A DNA stretch of 5,175 bases, from positions 1 to 5,175 of the forward strand of contig CAYVDH010000218.1 in assembly GCA_964450355.1 (NCBI GenBank), in the 5' to 3' direction. This stretch comes from CAYVDH01 sp964450355. Its GTDB lineage: Bacteria; Bacteroidota; Bacteroidia; NS11-12g; UBA955. The position numbers and the translations under genes were made by a program. The notes under the pieces were generated by a model that did not search any database, was not told the DNA's origin, and was given only the letters and a program-made list of their open reading frames with translations. Below, one piece after another: positions 1 through 5,175 of this stretch; the stretch's first letter is position 1, and every line of letters starts with the position of its first letter.

Positions 1-28
1 TATCTCGATTTTTAATGAACTAAGATAA

Positions 29-2149
29 CTAAATCTTCACTCCCATTTCGTTTAATAAATTATCCGCTTTATCTAAATATTTCATCACAAACAAAGCATA
101 ACGAATATCAACAGCAATGCTGCGGCTGTAATCTTTGTTCCACGAAAAATCATTCAATGTAGCTGTGTATGCTCTATCAAAATTAACCCCTACCAAGTTG
201 CCATTGGCATCCATCACCGGACTACCGCTATTGCCACCTGTTGTATCCATGTTGTACAGCATACATATCACTAAATCATTCGTTGTTTCATCTAACAACT
301 CTTTTGCAATTCGTTCTGTTTTCAATAAATCCCTCACCGAAGTTGATAATCGATAATCCACATTGTCGGTTGCATTTTTTTCAAATATTTCGTTTCGGAA
401 TGTGAAAGGTTCAGGGTGCTTGTTCAACTCTTTTTTATATCCACTGATGTAACCATAAGTAAACCTCAATGTGGCATTGGCATCAGGCACAAAGGTGGCA
501 TTGTTGTATTTTATTTTTGCTTCAAGCAATTGTGGCAATAAATTTTCTAATTCCAACTCTTGTTTTCTTTGCCTTTCTGATAACTCATTCAATTCTGGCA
601 ATAATTTTTTTGCTAATTTTCTGAAATTGGACTTGTCCTTAAACACCTTTTCTGGCATGCTATCAATCATTTTGAACAACAATGATGGCTCATCATAATA
701 CCCTTTTTTATATGCTTTATTGATGAATTTCTTTTCATTCTTAATGCTTTCTAAAGCTTCTATTTCATTGTCCTCTCCTAATTTTTCAGCTCTGTTTATC
801 AATTCCATCAATATCATTTGATCTAATTCTACATCCAATAAACGGTATCTTTCTTTAAGTGCTGCTTTTACCTCTTTTTGCCAATTGGCTTTGTTAGTTT
901 TAAAATCGGATTTTGAATACCCTGAATTGATGTTTTCGATGATTAAAGCAGCTGCCAATGAACCACAATCTCCGTTGAATCTATTGAGCAACATGTCTCT
1001 TGGAGCGGTTTTCAATTTTTCTGCATAAATGGATTCAATTTTATCTAAAAACGCAACATCGTATCCTTCACTTTGCATTTTAGCTTTGAGGGCATTTTGT
1101 TCACTCATTTTAGTGTTTAACAAATCGGTTTGTTTTAATCCAAACATTTTTCCTTCAAAATTCTTTTTGGTATTAGCCAAACTTTTGATGCTGCCTGCCA
1201 TCTTTAAATATCTGTTTCTATCTGTTTTACCTAATTCTTCCATGGCATTCATTCGCCAAGCAAACCAACTGCTAATGAATGGCAATACATGTTCTTGTTG
1301 GTATTGCAAAAATTGAGCTGGCTGATGTCTGTATGTAGTTCCAGGATAACCCAAAATAAAAACTAAATCTTTTTCTTTGGTTCCTTTTGGATTGATTTTC
1401 AAATGTTTTTTTGGTTTGTAAGGCACATTGTCTTTGTGGTATTCTGCGGGTTTGCCATCTTTGCCTACATATGCTCTTACTATGCTGAAATCACCAGTGT
1501 GTTTAGGCCATTCCCAATTATCTGTTTCGCCTCCAAATTCGCCTATGGTACGAGGAGGCACATACACTAATCTAACATCTTTTAATGTTTGGTATCTGAA
1601 CAAGGTGTAGCTATATCCTGCGAACATTTCGCTGATTTCTATAGTCAATTCAGGGTATTTAGTTTGTTCATCTTGAGTCAATTTGTATATGTTTCTTTGA
1701 ATGAGTTCTTTTTTGTGTTGTGAACTCATTTTTGGAGAAATGTCTCCTAATATTTTATCACTGACATCTTCATAACTTAAAGTGATTTTACAAGTAAGCC
1801 CAATTTTTAATTCCTTGGATTTTTCAGGAGCATGAAAACCATTTTCTAAATAATCGTTTTCTTTGGTACTTACTCCAGCTACACTTCCAAAAACACAGTG
1901 ATGATTTGTGATGATTAATCCTTCGTCACTTACAAATGAGCCAGTACAACCACCTAATCTCACCAAAGCATCTGTCAAGGCTATGCCATCGGGATTGTAT
2001 ATGTCTTGTTGGGTGATGTTAAATCCAGCTTGTTTGAAATCCACTTTATTTAACTGACTGAGTGGAAACATGCCTTCTTCATTTTTATGAGAAGAAAGCA
2101 AACAAATAAGGCTAAAAGCAAAAATCGATTTGATGTATTTAAATTTCAT
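29..2149 (-). CDS. dpp11: S46 family dipeptidyl-peptidase, DPP11-like (Asp/Glu-specific)
   Basis: Secreted serine exopeptidase that removes dipeptides from the N-terminus of peptides, expected in the periplasm. The 706 residues are close to the ~720 of Porphyromonas DPP11/DPP7. Residues 1 to ~20 form a signal peptide (basic start, hydrophobic SIFAFSLICLLSS), and the mature protein begins near EEGMFPLSQL. The chymotrypsin-like triad is readable: H84 in TNHHC, D220 in NWEWPKHTGDF and S641 in TGGNSGSPV. C68 and C85 match the family's disulfide next to the catalytic His. N211, W212 and D658 match residues that anchor the substrate amino group. R659 in VNFDRAY lies 18 residues after the Ser, as Arg673 does after Ser655 in P. 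gingivalis DPP11, whereas DPP7 has Gly. This predicts cleavage after Asp/Glu at P1. Residues ~300-550 are the charged, largely helical domain of the family. The gene starts 9 bp after fbp stops, without a clear ribosome binding site, and is probably co-transcribed with it. It ends with TAG. The S46 family is near certain; the DPP11 subtype is likely. Confidence 0.95.
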   Translation of the reverse strand: MKFKYIKSIFAFSLICLLSSHKNEEGMFPLSQLNKVDFKQAGFNITQQDIYNPDGIALTDALVRLGGCTGSFVSDEGLIITNHHCVFGSVAGVSTKENDYLENGFHAPEKSKELKIGLTCKITLSYEDVSDKILGDISPKMSSQHKKELIQRNIYKLTQDEQTKYPELTIEISEMFAGYSYTLFRYQTLKDVRLVYVPPRTIGEFGGETDNWEWPKHTGDFSIVRAYVGKDGKPAEYHKDNVPYKPKKHLKINPKGTKEKDLVFILGYPGTTYRHQPAQFLQYQQEHVLPFISSWFAWRMNAMEELGKTDRNRYLKMAGSIKSLANTKKNFEGKMFGLKQTDLLNTKMSEQNALKAKMQSEGYDVAFLDKIESIYAEKLKTAPRDMLLNRFNGDCGSLAAALIIENINSGYSKSDFKTNKANWQKEVKAALKERYRLLDVELDQMILMELINRAEKLGEDNEIEALESIKNEKKFINKAYKKGYYDEPSLLFKMIDSMPEKVFKDKSNFRKLAKKLLPELNELSERQRKQELELENLLPQLLEAKIKYNNATFVPDANATLRFTYGYISGYKKELNKHPEPFTFRNEIFEKNATDNVDYRLSTSVRDLLKTERIAKELLDETTNDLVICMLYNMDTTGGNSGSPVMDANGNLVGVNFDRAYTATLNDFSWNKDYSRSIAVDIRYALFVMKYLDKADNLLNEMGVKI

Positions 2150-2158
2150 GAATGTCTA

Positions 2159-3151
2159 TTATTTTAATGAATGTACTTTTTCTACCATGTTTTTACTTCC
2201 TATGTACAAAGGGGTTCTCTGATGTAAATCATTTGGTTCAATTTCCAAAATTCTGATATCTCCATTTGTAGCAGTTCCTCCAGCTTGTTCAATGATGAAT
2301 GCCATTGGATTACACTCGTACAACAACCTTAATTTACCATTTGGTGCTTTAGCTGTAGAAGGATAAAGATAGATACCTCCTTTTAACAAATTGCGATGAA
2401 AATCAGCAATTAATGAGCCAATATACCTTGCTGAGTAAGGCCTTTTTTCATCTTTATTGCTTTCCTTACACCAAGCGATGTATTGTTGAATATTGGATGG
2501 AAAATCATTTAAGTTCCCTTCGTTGACAGAGAGTATAGCTCCATTTTCAGGGATTTTAATGTTAGGGTGAGATAGGCAAAACTCTTGTATGGAATCGTCA
2601 AGGGTAAACCCATAAACTCCATTGCCCGAAGTGTAAACAAACATGGTAGCCGCTCCATAAATGATGTATCCAGCAGCTACTTGTTGAGTGCCTTTTTGGA
2701 AAATATCTTCAAGATCCACCGGTTTATCAGGTGAAATTCTTTTGAAAACTGAAAAAATAGTGCCTATGGAAGCGTTTACATCGATGTTAGAAGAACCATC
2801 TAATGGATCCATTGCTACAATGTATTTGGCATTTGGAGAATCCTTGCACCAGTATATTTCATCAAATTCCTCAGAAACAATGCAGGCACAATCGCCACTC
2901 ATTTCTAACAATTTTATGAACACTTCATTTGAAATTACATCTAATTTTTTTTGTTCTTCACCTTGAATGTTGGTGTTTCCAAAATCCCCAAGAATATCAA
3001 TTAAACCAGCTTTCCTTACATCTCTGTTAATCATTTTTGCGCCTAATTGAAAATCTCGGAAAATGCGCGATAAACTGCCATTTACGAAAGGAAATTTGCT
3101 TTGTTCATCTGCGATAAATTGGTTTAAAGTGACAATGCTATTTTTTTTCAT
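2159..3151 (-). CDS. fbp: Class I fructose-1,6-bisphosphatase
   Basis: Cytosolic enzyme that hydrolyses fructose 1,6-bisphosphate to fructose 6-phosphate and phosphate, the committed step of gluconeogenesis. The 330 residues are the usual class I length. The metal and phosphate site is complete: E65 in NIQGEEQKKLD, E94/E95 in VSEEFDE, and D115/D118 in MDPLDGSSNID, the signature of the lithium-sensitive phosphatase superfamily. Sugar-phosphate binding segments are YSARYIGSLIADFHRN (239-254), GGIYLYP (258-264) and GKLRLLYECNPMAFIIEQ (272-289) with metal ligand E279. The N-terminal segment FVNGSLSRI (22-30) lies where mammalian and E. coli enzymes bind inhibitory AMP but is only partly similar, so AMP control is uncertain. 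The ATG at 3151 fits the family N-terminus. The sequence upstream is A-rich with no Shine-Dalgarno, as is usual in Bacteroidota. The gene diverges from aspartate kinase across 38 bp and is followed 9 bp later by the peptidase. Confidence 0.97.
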   Translation of the reverse strand: MKKNSIVTLNQFIADEQSKFPFVNGSLSRIFRDFQLGAKMINRDVRKAGLIDILGDFGNTNIQGEEQKKLDVISNEVFIKLLEMSGDCACIVSEEFDEIYWCKDSPNAKYIVAMDPLDGSSNIDVNASIGTIFSVFKRISPDKPVDLEDIFQKGTQQVAAGYIIYGAATMFVYTSGNGVYGFTLDDSIQEFCLSHPNIKIPENGAILSVNEGNLNDFPSNIQQYIAWCKESNKDEKRPYSARYIGSLIADFHRNLLKGGIYLYPSTAKAPNGKLRLLYECNPMAFIIEQAGGTATNGDIRILEIEPNDLHQRTPLYIGSKNMVEKVHSLK

Positions 3152-3172
3152 GCTTTTTGATAATTACTTTTG
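3141..3172 (+). promoter_or_regulatory. Predicted Bacteroidota promoter for the aspartate kinase operon
   Basis: The octamer TACTTTTG at 3165-3172 fits the Bacteroidota -7 consensus TAnnTTTG exactly. TTTT at 3141-3144 lies 20 bp upstream, where TTTG (-33) is expected, one mismatch from consensus. Transcription would begin near 3177-3180, leaving a leader of roughly 10-13 nt before ATG 3190 and excluding the TTG at 3157 as a start. The -33 position falls in the A8 run of fbp codons 2-4 (read on the other strand). The prediction rests on consensus matching in AT-rich DNA, where chance matches are common. Confidence 0.6.
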
Positions 3173-3190
3173 CAAAAATAGGCAAAAGTA
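3165..3190. repeat. Perfect 9-bp inverted repeat between fbp and aspartate kinase
   Basis: TACTTTTGC at 3165-3173 and GCAAAAGTA at 3182-3190 are exact reverse complements separated by 8 bp (AAAAATAG). The left arm contains the rightward -7 octamer, the right arm the same octamer on the other strand, and the last base of the right arm is the A of the kinase ATG. It may simply be paired promoter elements, or an operator for a dimeric regulator. The low GC content of the arms and the lack of a following T-tract argue against a terminator. Confidence 0.7.
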
Positions 3191-3204
3191 TGAAAGTGTT
3201 TAAA
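3173..3204 (-). promoter_or_regulatory. Predicted Bacteroidota promoter for fbp and the peptidase
   Basis: Read leftward, 3180 to 3173 is TATTTTTG, an exact TAnnTTTG match, with TTTA at 3204-3201 lying 20 bp upstream as a one-mismatch -33 element inside the aspartate kinase coding region. Transcription would start near 3166-3168, about 15 nt before the fbp ATG. A second leftward octamer, TACTTTTG at 3190-3183, also fits the -7 consensus, but the 20-bp position upstream holds CTCC, so it is the weaker candidate. This -7 element directly abuts the rightward one. Confidence 0.5.
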
Positions 3205-4455
3205 TTTGGTGGAGCATCTGTTAAAAATGCAGAAGCAGTAAGGAATGTAGCCAACATCATTCAGCAATATTCTGGCAATAAATTATTGGTAGTGATATCT
3301 GCAATGGGAAAAACAACTAACAAATTAGAAGAATTAGTTCATTCCTTTTGGAACAATGACTCTGTATTAAAATCTGAAATCATTGCAGAATTAAAATCTT
3401 TTCATTTTGAAATTGCCAAGGAACTTATCAACGACCCAAAACATTATATTTTTTCAAATATTGAAGATTTAATTTTAGAATTGGAGTGTTTAATTGAAAA
3501 AAAATACAAAAACACTTCCTTTGATGAAATTTACGATGGAATTGTATCGTATGGTGAATTATTATCTACAAGGATAGTGAGTGATTACTTACAATCCATA
3601 GAAATTAAAAACAAATGGGTAGATGCTCGTAATTTTATTCAGACTGACAACACTTTCAGAGAAGGAAGGGTAAAATGGGCAGAGACTGAAGACACCATTT
3701 CAAGAATTTTAAAACCTTATGTTGACAGAAGTATTGTGATTACCCAAGGTTTTATTGGCAGAGATGAATTAAATAATACTGTCACTTTAGGAAGAGAGGG
3801 TTCGGATTACAGTGCTGCCATATTTGCTTATTGCTTGAATGCGGAAGACGTTACCATTTGGAAAGATGTAGCTGGTGTGATGAATGCTGACCCAAAAGTA
3901 TTTGAAAACTCTGTAAAATTAGCTGCTATCAATTACAATCAAGCCATAGAATTAGCCTATTATGGCGCTTCGGTTATACATCCCAAAACAATACAACCAC
4001 TTAAAAGTAAAAACATAGCGTTGTATGTGAACTCATTTATCAATACCAATGAAGAAGGAACTGTAATTAACAATAACAGCAATAATTTAGTAAACGAATG
4101 TTACATTGTCAAAAACAATCAAAGTTTATTGAAAATATCCAGCAAAAACTATTCTTTTATAGCCGAAGACAATTTGAAAACCTTATTTGAATTGTTTTCA
4201 CACAACAGAGTCCGAATCAATGTCATGCAAAATTCTGCCATTAGTTTTTCAGCCTGTTGTGACACCAAAGAAGACAAAATCACTAACTTGATTCAAGAAT
4301 TATCTTCAGAATTCAATGTTGAATGCATATCTGATTGCACCTTGTTTACTGTTTACAATTCCAATCCTAATTCCAACTTACCTGAAAAATTTGAATCCTC
4401 TGAAATATTATTGAAACAAGAATTAGGGAATGCAAAGCAATTGGTATTAAAATGA
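3190..4455 (+). CDS. lysC: Aspartate kinase, monofunctional, shortened regulatory region
   Basis: Phosphorylates L-aspartate with ATP to 4-phospho-aspartate, the first step to diaminopimelate/lysine, threonine and methionine. The 421 residues start with the kinase motif KFGGASV (5-11). Further kinase motifs are SYGELLSTRI (120-129), TQGFIGRD (185-192), LGREGSDYSAA (200-210), WKDVAGVMNADP (224-235) and ELAYYGASVIHPKT (254-267). E203 stands where many kinases have Gly (LGRGGSD). Residues ~311-390 match the first ACT region (LLKISS, then HNRVRINVMQNSAISFS). Only ~30 residues follow, where E. coli LysC has a second full ACT domain. No homoserine dehydrogenase is fused. An in-frame TTG at 3157 would add 11 residues, but it precedes the KFGG core and lies upstream of the predicted transcription start, so ATG 3190 is preferred; a weak AGG at 3180-3182 precedes it. 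The stop overlaps the next start (ATGA). The symbol denotes the enzyme class; which end-product inhibits it cannot be read. Confidence 0.95.
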   Translation: MKVFKFGGASVKNAEAVRNVANIIQQYSGNKLLVVISAMGKTTNKLEELVHSFWNNDSVLKSEIIAELKSFHFEIAKELINDPKHYIFSNIEDLILELECLIEKKYKNTSFDEIYDGIVSYGELLSTRIVSDYLQSIEIKNKWVDARNFIQTDNTFREGRVKWAETEDTISRILKPYVDRSIVITQGFIGRDELNNTVTLGREGSDYSAAIFAYCLNAEDVTIWKDVAGVMNADPKVFENSVKLAAINYNQAIELAYYGASVIHPKTIQPLKSKNIALYVNSFINTNEEGTVINNNSNNLVNECYIVKNNQSLLKISSKNYSFIAEDNLKTLFELFSHNRVRINVMQNSAISFSACCDTKEDKITNLIQELSSEFNVECISDCTLFTVYNSNPNSNLPEKFESSEILLKQELGNAKQLVLK

Positions 4456-4820
4456 AAAGTGTAATCACTATTTCACTTTTGGTAGTATCCAATGTATTCA
4501 TGACTTTGGCTTGGTATGGCCATCTAAAATTTAGTCAATATACATGGTTTTCTAAATTGAGTTTAATAGCAGTTATTGGAATAAGTTGGGGCATAGCTTT
4601 TTTTGAATATTTAGTACAAGTACCTGCAAATAAAATAGGATACCAAGGCAATGGTGGCCCATTCAACATTTGGCAACTTAAAGTATTACAAGAAGTAATC
4701 ACCTTAATCGTGTTTACTATTTTTTCTTATTTAGCATTTAAGGAAACCTTGAAATGGAATCATTTTGTCGGTTTTATTTTTTTAATCTTAGCCGTTTATT
4801 TTATTTTTAAAAAACAATGA
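4452..4820 (+). CDS. DMT_6 / DUF486 family four-helix inner-membrane protein
   Basis: Small hydrophobic protein of 122 residues with four predicted membrane helices: about 3-22, 34-56, 77-96 and 102-120. It resembles the DUF486 (DMT_6) family, related to the drug/metabolite transporter superfamily. Recognisable parts are the segment FFEYLVQVPANKIGY (50-64) after helix 2, QLKVLQEVITLIVF (75-88) opening helix 3, and KWNHFVGF (101-108) at the start of helix 4. At this size it would be half of a ten-helix DMT carrier and might act as a dimer, but no substrate is established for the family and none is assigned here. Its ATG overlaps the aspartate kinase stop by four bases (ATGA) and its own TGA overlaps the next ATG, so translation is probably coupled on both sides. 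No ribosome binding site is visible. Sharing an operon with aspartate kinase might hint at amino-acid transport, but that is only association. Family assignment is from memory of motifs. Confidence 0.88.
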   Translation: MKSVITISLLVVSNVFMTLAWYGHLKFSQYTWFSKLSLIAVIGISWGIAFFEYLVQVPANKIGYQGNGGPFNIWQLKVLQEVITLIVFTIFSYLAFKETLKWNHFVGFIFLILAVYFIFKKQ

Positions 4821-5175
4821 AAAAGCAACTGTTTATTTTTGGTATCATCTCCATTTTGTTTAGTTCTTGTAACAAAAGTTCATACAAAACTAAAACCATA
4901 GAACTAAGTATAGGCAACATAGAGCTTTCTATACCTGAACAATACGAACAAAACACATTTTCGAATATCTACAACCATTACAAATTCAATGTAAGACTGG
5001 ATTTTTTGAACAAAGAATTATTTGAATTTTACAACTACATGAGGTATTTGAATACCAATATGGAATACTATACCGATGAAAATTCAACAGAAAACACCAT
5101 TACTGTATTTTATGAACAGCATGAAAACATCAGTGACTTAAATTTTCATACTGTATTAAAATACGCCTCAGAGGA
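4817..5175 (+). CDS. Putative lipoprotein of unknown function (3' end beyond window)
   Basis: Partial gene: 119 complete codons, open at the right edge. It starts at an ATG that overlaps the preceding stop (ATGA), which supports both the start and co-expression. The N-terminus MKKQLFIFGIISILFSSC is a lipoprotein signal peptide: two lysines, a hydrophobic stretch at 5-14, and a lipobox-like FSSC with C18 as the expected lipidated residue. NKSS after the Cys does not show an obvious inner-membrane retention or acidic surface-export signal, so its final membrane is unclear. The visible mature part is rich in Asn, Tyr, Glu and Phe. It has a near-repeat IELSIGNIELSIP (28-40) encoded by different codons, suggesting paired beta strands, then an aromatic segment around LFEFYNYMRYLNTNMEYY (68-85). 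I do not recognise the family. The uninterrupted frame, the secretion signal and the tight junction make it a convincing real gene. Confidence 0.85.
   Translation, partial: MKKQLFIFGIISILFSSCNKSSYKTKTIELSIGNIELSIPEQYEQNTFSNIYNHYKFNVRLDFLNKELFEFYNYMRYLNTNMEYYTDENSTENTITVFYEQHENISDLNFHTVLKYASE

Noticed and set aside
1..28. Terminator downstream of the peptidase
   Set aside because: The 28 bases after the stop show no stem with a T-tract; any terminator would lie beyond the left edge.
135..1610. Open frames on the + strand at 135-356, 471-698, 1029-1316 and 1428-1610
   Set aside because: All lie antisense within the S46 peptidase gene, have no recognisable motifs and are explained by the reading of a long real gene on the other strand.
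2087..2149. Lipoprotein signal on the peptidase (Cys16 in the N-terminus)
   Set aside because: The residues before the Cys (FSLI) lack the Gly/Ala/Ser expected at -1, and the Cys sits in mid-hydrophobic core; a type I signal peptide fits better.
2688..2966. 92-codon open frame on the + strand
   Set aside because: It is antisense to the conserved metal-site region of fbp and has no family resemblance or start signal.
3157..3189. TTG at 3157 as start of the aspartate kinase
   Set aside because: It adds 11 residues ahead of the family's usual MKVFKFGG start and lies upstream of the transcription start predicted from the -7 octamer; the ATG at 3190 fits better.
3152..3189. Lysine riboswitch or attenuator ahead of aspartate kinase
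   Set aside because: The intergenic region is only 38 bp and the predicted leader about a dozen nucleotides, far too short for a riboswitch.

Overview
The window is AT-rich, compact DNA that looks like a chromosomal segment of a Bacteroidota bacterium. The evidence for this is an S46-family dipeptidyl-peptidase, a class I fructose-bisphosphatase, a short stand-alone aspartate kinase with the variant LGREGSDYSAA motif, hardly any Shine-Dalgarno sequences, and promoter-like octamers fitting the Bacteroidota -7 consensus TAnnTTTG. The order or genus cannot be fixed from this sequence.

Layout: two gene blocks diverge from a 38-bp intergenic region (3152-3189). The leftward block is fbp (2159-3151), followed after 9 bp by an exported S46 dipeptidyl-peptidase (29-2149). 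The rightward block is an aspartate kinase (3190-4455), a four-helix DMT_6/DUF486 membrane protein (4452-4820) and the start of a lipoprotein (4817 to the right edge). Each junction in the rightward block is a short stop/start overlap, so the three genes are probably co-transcribed and translationally coupled. The lipoprotein is open at the window edge. No stretch over 300 bp lacks a gene, and I saw no RNA genes, mobile elements, CRISPR arrays or hairpin terminators.

The intergenic region is the most structured non-coding part. Two -7-like octamers on opposite strands lie back to back, and a perfect 9-bp inverted repeat covers the same bases and ends on the first base of the kinase start codon. 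The two promoters could therefore not both be occupied by RNA polymerase, or one protein could control both.

How the genes may work together: the peptidase has an Arg (R659) exactly where DPP11 enzymes carry their Asp/Glu-selecting Arg, so it probably releases acidic dipeptides in the periplasm. FBPase makes the committed gluconeogenic step needed for growth on amino acids. Aspartate kinase consumes aspartate for lysine/diaminopimelate, threonine and methionine. This link is an inference from known family functions. Each gene on its own looks like normal housekeeping or peptide-nutrition content, and I do not see a clearly new multi-gene system.
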